From Endothia cerciana (lineage: Eukaryota; Ascomycota; Sordariomycetes; Diaporthales; Cryphonectriaceae): a DNA stretch of 19,470 nt. Every line of letters starts with the position of its first letter. Position 1 is the stretch's first letter. Below, piece by piece: positions 8,047-16,587 of this stretch. The position numbers and the translations under genes were made by a program. The stretch covers positions 1-19,470 of the forward strand of contig JALRMH010000118.1 of the NCBI GenBank assembly GCA_026119935.1. The letters are read 5' to 3'. The notes beneath the pieces are model-generated. The model saw only the letters and a list, made by a program, of their open reading frames with translations. It did no database searches and was not told where the DNA came from.

Positions 8047-9509
8047 TTAAGCCTCTCTGGCCCGCTGCTCCAGGTCAATGTAATATGCAAGGCAGAACAG
8101 GCCCGGATCTGGATCCTTTTTCGGGCCGGTGGTCAGGCAGAGTTTACAAGGGGGGAGAGAGAACGCAACACCCTTCTGCACCATCCACTCTGTGCTGCCA
8201 AAGCCCCTGTCCGTCCAGCACGATGCTACAGTTAGCTGCGGAACGCACAGTAGCAAGAAAAGCAACATGCTGCATTCTTGAAGGTCCGAGAAATCGCACC
8301 AGCCCCCGTGGAATCTGACGATGTGAGCCGAAGACCGAGCCCCATCGAGGGCTGGGGACAGGTTCGCAAAGATTTGCTTGTGAACGTTGCGCATACAGCC
8401 TGCGTCCGCAGGGAAGACGGCGAAACGCTGTTCCTGTCGTGGAACTACATGTGAAGGGGGTTCGAGATCCCTCCAGAGGCGATCGAGTTGGCGCTGCAGA
8501 ATCTTTCCAATCGGCCAGCTGTAGTAGTGCGCAGGAGTCGTCCAGAACGTCGTCAAGGTTGGAGAGATGCACGGCCGTTGATAGGCGATCAATGCTTCCT
8601 CAACTTGTTGACGATCATACTGAAGATAGTTACAGATCTCCTCCATTCTGGTTCATTAGCATGCTTGTGCTTAGGTAGGGCAGTTGTAAGACTTACGGAA
8701 TAGCACCATTAGTTAGATAGGCTAGGGTTGAGGGTATCAGTAGGGGCGGGTCGGGATGTGGTTGGACGTCAGGAACAGGTTGGCAGAACACAAGATCCTG
8801 AACTTGTTTTGAATGCTCGCTTATATATGCCCACATTGCGATAGATAGGGAGGCTAGAAAATTGTATAAGATAAGTGGTGACGCTTGCTGGCGGAGAGTG
8901 GGTTTCTGTCTAGCCGATCCCGTACGCACCCTGAAGAACGGCAGTCGTAGCTGCGTGAAGCTGCTCGTGCTGCCTGTGTGCCCACCCGAGAACAAGCCCG
9001 TTCGCAGTCTTAGCTCCACGTCTAAGCCTGTCCAGATATACCGTCCTATCGCTCGCCGCCACCATTTGAATAGCCTCGTCCAGCTGTTCTGGCTTATACC
9101 GATTGTACTCGTGCAGAATGTTGCAAAGCGTGACCAGGAGAAGCTCCACCGTCGCCCTGGTGGTGGTACTGGAACAAGCGGCCGTCTCTCCCAGCGACAA
9201 AGCTAGCTTGAGCGCGTCGTCGTGAGGGTCTGGAAGGGACGCCAGCAGAGCCTGTAATGCTCGCCCTTGCGCGGGACGAGCTGACGTGAGTTGCGTTGCA
9301 AATCTACGCCATCGGTCAACAGGCGAGCCACTTCTGCCCTTATGGCTACTTCCAGGCTGGTAAAATATGATCTCGATATCTTCTGTGTCATCCATTCCCA
9401 TATTGGAGGGCGGTGTGCTTGTAGTACGGGGTACGTTTTCTAGGTGTGGAGATCGCGGGGGCGAGGCGCCAATGTCCAAAGGGTTGTCCATATGAGGAGT
9501 AGTGCCCAA
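8047..9509 (-). CDS. Three-exon hypothetical protein, about 445 aa
   Basis: Exons are 9509-8930, 8853-8697 and 8647-8047. The introns are 76 nt (GTGCGT..TTCTAG) and 49 nt (GTAAGT, branch TGCTAATG, ACCAG). All phases agree and the sum is 446 codons including TAA, with no internal stop. The N-terminus (about 1-60) is Pro-, Ser- and acid-rich and probably disordered; residues 65-245 are helical (RWRRFATQL, GRALQALLASL, NILHEYNRYKPEQL); the last exon begins MEEICNYLQYDRQQVEEAL and has a hydrophobic run around residues 372-388 (MLLFLLLCV), possibly one membrane segment or buried core. I recognise no domain. It is one of the few frames here free of nonsense mutation, so it is either young or under selection. 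A further unseen intron in the last exon is possible. Confidence 0.65.
8648..8696 (-). other. Intron 2 of the 8047-9509 gene
   Basis: The donor GTAAGT is at 8696-8691, the branch motif TGCTAATG lies about 15 nt before the acceptor, and the acceptor is ACCAG ending at 8648. It joins CC to A (proline) and keeps the frame. It is the strongest splice site set in the window and anchors the gene model. Confidence 0.8.
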
Positions 9510-9945
9510 TAGGCCCTATAGGTGATCAGCATATCATCCAGAGCGCTAGCCTCGCCAACGGGATAGAACGCCAACATTACCGGCTTGCAGGGCTGCAGCA
9601 ACCTCGACCGCACAGCTCGCCTTGACAGGGCTACTTCATTGTGCAGGCTCCGACAGTCTTGTGTCCTAACAAAGAAACGTGTTTCATCATGCTCACGCGT
9701 CGCCGAATCCCAACCATCAAGCGTCTTTCTGATGAAGCCCCATTAAGAGCCCAGGGAGAACATGAGTGTATTGGTTCCTAGGTAGGGGACGGAGCAGTAT
9801 TGGGCAATCGCATAGGAGCCACCGACTAGGATGTGTTGTTGTCTTGCAGGTGCTTTTGCAGACGCGCCGGTTCGCCAAAATACATGAGTTCACGGACATC
9901 TTACCTGACTCTAGTGCTTTTTAAACAGCACAACTTCTGCACGCA
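9510..9945. promoter_or_regulatory. Divergent intergenic region between two genes
   Basis: This 436-bp gap separates the start of the minus-strand gene (9509) from the plus-strand frame at 9946, so it probably holds both promoters. I see no clear TATA box. A possible splice acceptor (TTTTAAACAG) ends near 9928, so a first exon of the plus-strand gene may lie inside this region. Confidence 0.4.
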
Positions 9946-10653
9946 TTGTATCACTCCGCTATCATTGGAGATCACAAGCATCTCAACATATCGCTTCAAC
10001 ATTACTCATCATCTGAAAGTCTCACCACTCATGCATTCACCGAAGACTTGGTTGGGCAATATGTCCTCAGACAAGACTTATTCCAAAGAGAGTATCCTCT
10101 TCGTCAGCTAGATCTCAGCAAAGCGCTATGCAGCCTCTTTCAAAACCCTACTCCTTTTGCAAAGCTCGTATTCAAGTATCCCCTTGGCAATGATGCCATG
10201 AGCATCCGAGCAGCCGAACAATGTCAGGCTTGGCCGCCTTTCACCACGGATCGGGGAGATGAGATGTTCATTCAGACAATGCTCGTTTGGCAGGCCCCTG
10301 GCGAGGGCGGCTGCTTCCTCGACACCGGAGACATACATCTCCAAATGCTCTACGTTCCCAACTCGGACAACATCTGCCTACACAACTCTTCCAAGAAGGC
10401 AGTATATGCTAAACCTTCCTTTGCAGGGGATGAAGCCGTCAAGGTCGAGCCAAAGTGCTTGTTCACCCTCACTCCCGGCGAGTGGAGTCTCTTCGCCACG
10501 AACGAGTACCTCGAACTGTCTGTACGTCCTCGACACCGCGGAAGAGCATTGGAGCCCTCCTCCTCGTGTCAAGAACATCAAACCGCGGAGGACGCAGCTC
10601 GGTCAATTTCCGCGACGAGGCAGATGGGCAAAGGTTCAGAGACAATGCATTGA
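9946..10653 (+). CDS. Hypothetical protein, possibly N-terminal part of a fungal FHA-like/kinase protein
   Basis: The 235-residue frame is open from a TTG at 9946; the first in-frame ATG is at 10198, so the true start is probably in an upstream exon. Residues about 125-195 (QMLYVPNSDNICLHNSS, LTPGEWSLFATNEYLELSV, then PR) resemble the FHA-like or kinase-preceding domain of some filamentous-fungal protein kinases, where a 'Y.P.SDN..L.N.S' block is followed by 'PG.W'. No kinase motifs follow. At 10522 a GTACGT donor could end this exon, and coding-like sequence in another frame continues to 10723 (WSPPPRVKNIKPRRTQL). The gene may be truncated, spliced differently, or broken. Functional call is weak; coding status moderate. 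Confidence 0.45.
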   Translation: MYHSAIIGDHKHLNISLQHYSSSESLTTHAFTEDLVGQYVLRQDLFQREYPLRQLDLSKALCSLFQNPTPFAKLVFKYPLGNDAMSIRAAEQCQAWPPFTTDRGDEMFIQTMLVWQAPGEGGCFLDTGDIHLQMLYVPNSDNICLHNSSKKAVYAKPSFAGDEAVKVEPKCLFTLTPGEWSLFATNEYLELSVRPRHRGRALEPSSSCQEHQTAEDAARSISATRQMGKGSETMH

Positions 10654-10723
10654 GACTAGAGGGCAACTAGCGGTAGTGGAAGCAGCAAATCTGCTTGGCT
10701 TGAATCAATTTGACTTACGGTAG

Positions 10724-11247
10724 CGGATAGTTTTTCCAAGCCTGAGGACCTTATCGAATGTGGGTTTGTGCTGTCTGGAATAGCCGACAGCGTTCAAGGC
10801 CTGGACGCCAGAAAAGAGCAAGGTCTTTTGAAAAGCCCAGACGCACAAAGTCCATCGAGGGCAAAGTACAGCCGGCAAACAAAAACAAGGCCCAAAGATG
10901 AATCATCGGAATAACGAGGACGAGGAATGTATGTCGGATGAAGTTCTACGGTGGGAAGATGTAATTGATTACGTAGCGCAAATCGCCACTCGACTCTGAC
11001 TGAGTAGTAAAGTAGCTGGGTGCCATCCTACAGAATTGCAATGGTAAAATTGAATCAGCAGTAATATCGGACGATATGCAACCTCCATGAATGAGATCAC
11101 AAACTTGGTGGACGAGAGACGTAGAGGCTCCGTGCAGGAACATTTGGATATAGCACTGCAAGGTTAGTCATCTCGCTCAATCGTGAATTTCCATCCCTCG
11201 CCTAAACGAAGATTATTTCAACAGCCCGTCATCATCTCGTCTTCCAC
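10724..11247. other. Broken coding scraps, no complete gene
   Basis: A plus-strand frame reads DEEC..VLRWEDVIDYVAQIATRL (10895-10999) between stops, and another reads SMNEITNLVDERRRGSVQEHLDIALQG (about 11089-11169). Both look like protein but neither has a start or splice context I can support. They could be 3' remnants of the gene at 9946. On the minus strand a short frame at 11161-10946 is also open, with no recognised motif. Confidence 0.3.
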
Positions 11248-12914
11248 TTAGGTCGTCTGTCCGCCGCTCGTGGCAGACTCGTCCCTGCACCTCTTGCACA
11301 TGCACCAGCCTCCCAGCCTTCCTTGCGCCCACTCTCGCTGCTGCTGCACTGGCAAGCTGATATCGCAGTCGTGGTTGAGGATTTCTTCGCCGGCTTTGAT
11401 GCCGCCCGGCTCGTCGTTGACGATTCTTCGCTCCTTTGCCCGGAACTTCATCCTCCCTTCCCCTTCCGAAGTCACGTTTGGGTTGCAGTCGTGGTTTGCG
11501 AGGCACGAAAACAGATGCACCGCCGCCATGTTTAACCGCCCGTCTCGTGCGCTCTTCCTAGCAGACGAGATGCTCCGAAATTTCGCATAGCATGTATTGA
11601 ATACTCATATATTGTGGTGTGCCAGAATTTCATGAATATTTATATCCATCTTTTCAAGGATATGGATAGGCCATTCGATATTAAACTTGAAAGAGAAAGG
11701 AAGTATTCAATCCGGCGGCAAGCCTGCGTTTGGCAATGGATCGATTGCATCATGCATGGACAGGAAATCGCCCCAGATATATTTGATTTTATTGACTTCC
11801 AGCGGTTATTGCTTCTAATATGCAGAAATGGCAAGTAGATAAGCGAGGAGGAGTAGATATAATAATGCATTTGCCTCCTTAACGTCTGGGTCCTTGGCTA
11901 TCGTATTAATATCCTTCCCATAGACTGCGGGATGGTAAAGCTTCTGCGCCTTATTGTGACAGAACTCATTATAAAAGACGATATCATAGCAATTCAAGCA
12001 TTGCATAAACCTGCATTTGGCACTTAGGAGCGGAAGCTCTGTTTTATAAGCGTCATAGAGCGGCTCCTTGTATCGGTTCTTGGCTGTTATAAGGGAGTAT
12101 TTGTCTAATACCGTCTCTCCCGCTGCAATATCCTCTCTTGCAAATAATGCAAGCTGGTTGCAAGTGGAGATGATGGTATAATTATTTGTATTGCTTGCGC
12201 TTTCGAGCAGCCTTGGAAGCTTTGAGACGCGGACGATGCACTTGAGGGCTATGGCCGCCATTTCCCGGTTTAGGAATGCGAAGGATTCGTCCAAAAAGCG
12301 GTTAGGCTTGTGCATGTTTCAAGGATAGATCTCCCACCATATAAGACCCTATTCCAGCAGGCGATTCATGTCAATGTCCTTGATTTAGAGCCTGCGGCAG
12401 CCTATAGCCAGAATATAGCCTTGATGTTAAGCAGCTCCTGGTTGCTTGGGAAGGCTAAGAGCCCTTAACGGCAATAAGCATAGGCACTCTTTAAACAGCC
12501 ATAAAGCAGCAGACTGATGGAGAGGATTTGACAGCAGCGGACACAAGCTAGCTCGGCCAGCTTCTAGTAGGCGTTGAGGCTGCGGAACCCGGTGACCATG
12601 TTAGAGAACCCTCTGCTGAGGCACCCATAGCGAAGGACTTCTGGAAAGGCCTCGGAGGAAGACAAGTAAGGACGAATAGCCTCACTAGCCTATTCATAAT
12701 ACTTAAAATCGTCGTTGCGGATCTCGTCGGTGAGCAGCAGTGCGCGATAGGCGTCGCCGGCGGCCAAGTCCAAATAGCCAATAATCGAATAAACGACGGC
12801 GCGCTGCAGGTAGAGGATCAGATCATAAGGGTTTTCGGCCAGGGCGTCAGTGATCTGCTCGCGGCGCTCCAGAAGAATTTCGTAGTCGGCGTCGGTACCG
12901 TCGGAAGAGCTCAC
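11248..12914 (-). pseudogene. TPR-MYND-SET domain protein, disabled by nonsense and frameshift
   Basis: Reading down the minus strand: a TPR start (YEILLERREQITDALAENPY, LAAGDAYRALLLTDE), a middle helical region (AIRPYLSSSEAFPEVLRYG), a MYND-like cysteine cluster (CLNCYDIVFYNEFC, then YHPAVYGKDI), a linker (IKYIWGDFLSMHDAIDPLPN) and the SET core (SCLANHDCNPNV, GGIKAGEEILNHDCDI) with post-SET cysteines (CMCKRC). This is the order of a common filamentous-fungal SET family, presumed protein-lysine methyltransferases. Stops: TAG 12692, TAG 12566, TAA 12467, TAG 12404, a frameshift near 12390, TAG 12351, TGA 12321, TAG 11817, TAA 11808, TGA 11709, TGA 11607 (first base, descending). Several stand at usual Trp or Gln. 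NHxCxPN survives, but the Tyr expected after EEILNH is Asp. No introns are needed. Confidence 0.87.
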
Positions 12915-13604
12915 GTCGACCCCACGCTTAAGGAGAAGCTGAACTATCGCTACTTCGCCTCTAGCACAGGCCAAAGACAATGCACTGTCGTATGCACAAT
13001 ACTCAACCTGCATATTGACATCTGCTCCGTTGTCGAGCAGGAATTGCACCATATTGATGCGAGCCTCGCCAATAGCTGTCATCAAAGCGCTTCCATATCT
13101 ACCACGGCTCAAAGCAAGATTTACCTTTGCACCGCGATCTAAAAGATATTTCGTGGTATGTCTCTCCGCTTGCACAACTGCGCACGAGAGAGCGCTGTCA
13201 TATATGCCGCAATGCAGTGGCAAGTCTGGACTCGCCCCTGCGTCAAGTAACATCTCGACCATGTTTTGGTCACCCCTCGCGACGGCAGCTATAAGAGCGC
13301 TGCCGTACTGTCCTCTCTTCAGGACGAGATTCACGTCTGCCCCATGCTGGATCAGGCACTTGACCGATGTGGTGCTCCCTTCAGTGACAGCAAATGCAAG
13401 GGCGCTGCCCCATTCACCATGGTCAATCCTGATTTGAATATGATTGAGCCGGCGTGGCCTGACATGAAGCGACGAACGACGAAGACAAGAGCGCCAATAA
13501 ATCGAGCTGAGGGAGAGAAGGTTTGGCGTGAGTGTTGGTCGTCGTTTGGGATGGACAAGTTGCGTGAATTTGTTGAGAGTGCCTTGGCATATAGAACAAA
13601 TCAT
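12690..13604 (-). pseudogene. Ankyrin repeats fused in frame to the TPR start of the SET gene
   Basis: An uninterrupted 304-codon frame. Residues 1-61 are antisense to a transposase remnant and not genuine protein. Residues 62-230 (13421-12915) are five ankyrin repeats of about 35 residues with GxYGSAL, LLLDxGADVN-type cores, the variety found at the C-terminus of fungal NLR/STAND proteins. Residues 232-304 are the N-terminus of the TPR-SET protein. The junction codon GTG at 12914-12912 is where the SET gene's ATG would be expected (MSSSDGTDADYEI), so an A-to-G change or capture at the start codon could have made the fusion. Stop TAG at 12692-12690 ends the frame inside the TPR. A short ANK-TPR product is possible; a full ANK-TPR-SET product is not. 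Confidence 0.8.
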
Positions 13605-13701
13605 TCAGTGTAATGGCGGCAACGAATATATTGAGGGGAGGAATAAGGAAGAGAAGGCTGAAATTCGTCTGATGAGGGCGATGGACGCCTTCAAAATCTG
13701 A
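13425..13701 (+). pseudogene. Tc1/mariner (DDE_3-type) transposase C-terminal remnant
   Basis: The plus strand reads NPDLNMIEPAWPDMKRRTT, then RAEGEKVWRECW and LREFVES, the 'SPDLNPIEN.W' region that carries the third acidic residue of Tc1/mariner DDE transposases, followed by the C-terminal helix. After a frameshift near 13575-13585 it continues HIEQIIQCNGGNEYIEGRN to a TGA at 13699-13701, where the family typically ends with a similar GGNEY.EGR tail. Everything upstream (the DNA-binding domain and first two catalytic acids) is absent, replaced by ankyrin sequence on the opposite strand. No terminal inverted repeat is visible, and a hAT element begins 41 bp downstream. Confidence 0.8.
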
Positions 13702-13733
13702 GGCAACCACCAAATGTTTAGGTGGCAGACAGC

Positions 13734-14291
13734 ACTGCGAGCAGCGTTCCACGCAAGTCAAGTCAAGTCAAGCGGTAGCCCACTACTTGGCTTGCTAGCG
13801 ATTTTGGCCGCTTGCTTGTCTTATGGTACTTTGCTACTTGAATTACTTGTTGACTTGGTAGCCTTTCCGGATCAGGAAGGCACAATGCAATCGGCTTTCG
13901 ATATATATATCTGTTGAGATGTGGTGATAGTAACAAACACCCGTACACGTGGTCCAACCGGCATATGGACAATGATGATAACCGCACGAGGCCCCTCGCT
14001 CAAGGATGAAAAACCGTATTTCTGAACGCCAAATACAGAAATACAGGCCGAACTGGCAAAGGCCTGGGCGAAAACACCAAAAACCCCGGCGAGGTTGCAT
14101 CCGGAGTGGGCCACGATGGCTTTAAAAAACTGGGTTGGACCCATAATGGAAGGACGACAACTTACTTGTTCACTTGCAAGCCACTTGCCCAAAAAGGCCG
14201 CTTATTTACCTTGAAAGGTACCTCGAAACCGTCAACTTCACTTGTCAAGCGACTTGAATCCCCTTGACTTGCGTGGAACGCTGACTGCGAG
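13734..14291. mobile_element. Complete non-autonomous hAT element (542 bp) with 8-bp target duplication
   Basis: The element proper is 13742-14283. Its ends are a perfect 21-bp terminal inverted repeat beginning CAGCGTTCCACGCAAGTCAA at 13742-13762, with the complement at 14263-14283. ACTGCGAG flanks it exactly at 13734-13741 and 14284-14291, the 8-bp duplication diagnostic of hAT transposons. The sub-terminal 130 bp at each end are crowded with CAAGT/ACTTG motifs on both strands, as expected for transposase-binding sites. No transposase reading frame is present, so it is a MITE-like element mobilised in trans. Perfect ends and duplication, and no sign of RIP-type decay, suggest recent insertion. 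Confidence 0.93.
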
Positions 14292-14609
14292 TGGATGCAA
14301 GACCTATATCCCTATCTCGCCAAGGCTCGCTTAAATCAGGACTTATAGCGGGAACCTCCGTACTCCGTACTAGGAGCGGGTGCAGGGCTTGGCTTCGGTT
14401 AGATACCTTATCGGCACGTGACCCGTATATCGGCCGTCGTTCCAAGTCCTGGTTGGTCCAGCCTCCTGACTTTCCGCGGAAGGCCGCGGCCCTAAAACTA
14501 CATAGTACTCCGTAGATGGTCGCAAATCATCTCCTCCATAACCTCCCAGTTTCCCCTACTTGTCTTTCTCGATTACTAATAGCACTCTCCGATCCGTCAC
14601 CCTCCTCAC

Positions 14610-14684
14610 ACCCTTCTCGCGTCCACCCTTCTCGTGTCCACCCTTCTCGCGTCCACCCTTCTCGCGTCCACCTTTGTCGTGTCC
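14610..14684. repeat. 15-bp minisatellite, five units
   Basis: Five head-to-tail copies of ACCCTTCTCGCGTCC occupy 14610-14684; units 2 and 5 carry substitutions (CGTG for CGCG, and TTTG for CTTC in the last). Because 15 is a multiple of three, every frame stays open through it and gives a five-residue peptide repeat, but no flanking frame looks like a gene. Confidence 0.9.
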
Positions 14685-14764
14685 CCTTCGTTGCTATCGC
14701 ACACAGCACAGCGCTCTCCACTCAGTTCTGCCGTGCCCTATAGCCACGCTACAAAACGGACTCG

Positions 14765-14964
14765 GGAGTTACGACTAACGGGTCTGTTTTGGGCTTTAGG
14801 GAGCAAGGAGTTACGACTGATTGTGCGCGGCAGGACTTCTGAGGTATTCTTCACAATCTCCTGTTCTCAAGCACATTGCGGCACTGCATTGCACCTCGTA
14901 GTTGCCAGCGCAGTCCTGTCGCATGCTATTGTCTTGCTACGAACAGGACTCAGGAGTTACGACT
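14765..14964. repeat. Three dispersed direct copies of GGAGTTACGACT
   Basis: Identical 12-mers lie at 14765-14776, 14807-14818 and 14953-14964. The first and third sit in a longer similar context (GGACTC before, GTCTG about 6 bases after), suggesting local duplication followed by divergence. Function unknown. Confidence 0.7.
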
Positions 14965-15210
14965 GCTGAGTCTGCGTTCTGAGCTGCGCGAACTTCGCTT
15001 CGAAAATCAGATGGATCTGTGAGATACGGAGTCAAGGCTGCTCTATACGACTCCGAAGCCTGGGCGGGCGGGCTAACCTTATATGTCACTTATAGCATAT
15101 AGGGGGGTTTTATCTCTCTTCTTTGCTTCTCTCTTTATAGCCCCTTTATTTTCTATTAGTTCATCGCTAACTTGTACTAATATACGTACTATAGTGTGCG
15201 TCCTAGGACT

Positions 15211-16467
15211 ATGGCTGCTGTATCTTCTATATTTGCGCCTCGAGGCTGTCTTGTGCTTCATATTCCAGACTGCTCAATCGATTTTGACCCGCCGTCATCA
15301 ACCAAGCTGCCTATTACTCTGCGCATCGCTTTCGATCCAAGCAATAATACAGCTATTATTCGACTACGTATCATAGTCAGCAGTTCGCCCGACCCGTTCT
15401 AGCTCGACATCGCACCCGAAAATATTGAGAGCCTTTCTCTTGTGGAATCGTCCACTTGTCTGCACTTCCGCGTTACCTCTGTCTCATTGATTGTGCCCGA
15501 AGATCTGGTGCACCAGTCTCTCGAGAATGCAGATCGCATGCAGCTCGAATCGCTACGTGTATTTGCGCAGCAAAAGAGTGTGCGAGTACGTCTACCGCCG
15601 AAGGAAGAAGACTTGTCTCGACTCACGGCTTTCTGTGAGGCGGTGGATCGAGTTGGCCTGCACTCAGATCCCGGGCAGACACAACTCAAAACTCTTTATC
15701 GTGGCAGAGGCGGACGAGTTGTACAAGACGGTGAGGAGTTCTGGCCTCCTGGAAGCATCTTCTCGACAGTGACGCCGCTTCTCGATTTGCATTCTCACTC
15801 GGATAACCGTTCGCCGGTTGCCGATCAGCCTCCCCCAGAATACCCAAACGTCGACCCGCCTCCACTGCGCCCATCGCCATCAACCCGGGATAGGAAAAGA
15901 CTTCGAACACACACCACGTCGACGAATTCGCCTCCGGAGTACAAAACATGGAAGCACCTTGACCTTAGCGTAGGCGAGCGCGAGAAGATTTTCGTGGAGT
16001 TGCTTCATCGCGTGGAAGATAAGGAAAGAGATCTGAAGAAAGCTATCAGTATTGCGGATGAGAGGGTTGCGACCTTGAATTCGTTGATTGCTGATTTGGA
16101 CGTGAGGGGCCAAGTGTGCGAGGCTGGGGGATCTCCTATGGCGCAGACGGATTCGGTCCAAGCAGAGCCCAGAGCCTTGCATTCCATGTCTACCGTTTCC
16201 GTGGCCTCCGCAGCAAGTCCCAGATCGATTGCATCTATCTCTTCGAACATTTCAGAACGCACTCAAGCTTACATTGACACAAGGGTAGAGGAGCTACGTG
16301 GTGAACTCGTCAGCAACTATGAGTCTGTGGAACAGCACGTGTTAGACGAGCTGGACACTAGGTTGAGTGGGTATGTCGCGGATTATGAAATGGAGACAAC
16401 AATTGAAGAGGCTATAGATGCTGCTATGGCAACAATCAGGGAACGGGTTCTGGATACTTGGGGATAG
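15211..16467 (+). pseudogene. Fungal coiled-coil family gene with one premature TAG
   Basis: From ATG 15211 the frame reads MAAVSSIFAPRGCLVLHIPD, DFDPPSSTKLPITLRIAFDP and SNNTAIIRLR, then meets TAG at 15400-15402 (codon 64), and continues in the same frame for 354 more codons to 16467. CAG-to-TAG would account for the stop. The N-terminal block and its continuation (LDIAPENIESLSL, EDLSRLTAFCEAV, TLYRGRGGRVVQ) match a multi-copy family of unknown function that I associate with many filamentous fungi. A Pro-rich linker (about residues 205-240) follows, then charged helices likely to form coiled coils (LLHRVEDKERDLKKAI, YIDTRVEELRGELV). A shorter product from ATG 15442 (341 residues) remains possible, and annotation tools would likely call that. 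No DNA-binding or catalytic motif is visible. Confidence 0.7.
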
Positions 16468-16587
16468 TGGTTGTGTTGCAAGTTGTCAGGACACGCCCCA
16501 GGAACTGGTTCTGATAATACCTTTATACAATTAGGCATATAGCAAATTTCACAATGAGTCCCAGCCATGAGCGAATGGCATGGGCCC

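Larger units (their letters stand above)
14292..15210. other. Intergenic stretch with small repeats, no gene
   Basis: Two TACTCCGTA motifs occur (about 14359-14370 and 14505-14514); such motifs are frequent near repeats in filamentous ascomycetes. The minisatellite at 14610-14684 and a dispersed 12-mer at 14765-14964 are given separately. Open frames here are short and derive from the repeats. Confidence 0.6.

Noticed and set aside
8455..8478. GGGGGTTCGAGATCCCTCC resembles a tRNA T-arm.
   Set aside because: No acceptor stem, D-arm or anticodon arm lies at the right distances, and it falls inside an open coding exon on the other strand.
8085..8703. Several plus-strand and second minus-strand frames of 70-142 codons overlapping the 8047-9509 gene.
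   Set aside because: They are shadows in a G+C-rich coding exon and lack the splice consistency of the chosen model.
10946..11161. Minus-strand frame with LIHGGCISSDITADSIL, faintly like a kinase catalytic loop.
   Set aside because: The HRD and DFG motifs and the surrounding kinase lobes are missing, so the likeness is too weak to call.
13015..13437. A 140-codon plus-strand frame opposite the ankyrin repeats.
   Set aside because: Its periodic composition is the antisense of repeated ankyrin codons; the minus-strand frame has the recognisable motif.
14527..14778. Open frames on both strands encoding five-residue repeats (PSRVH on plus, WTREG on minus).
   Set aside because: They come from the 15-bp minisatellite, which keeps all frames open; the flanks show no coding character.
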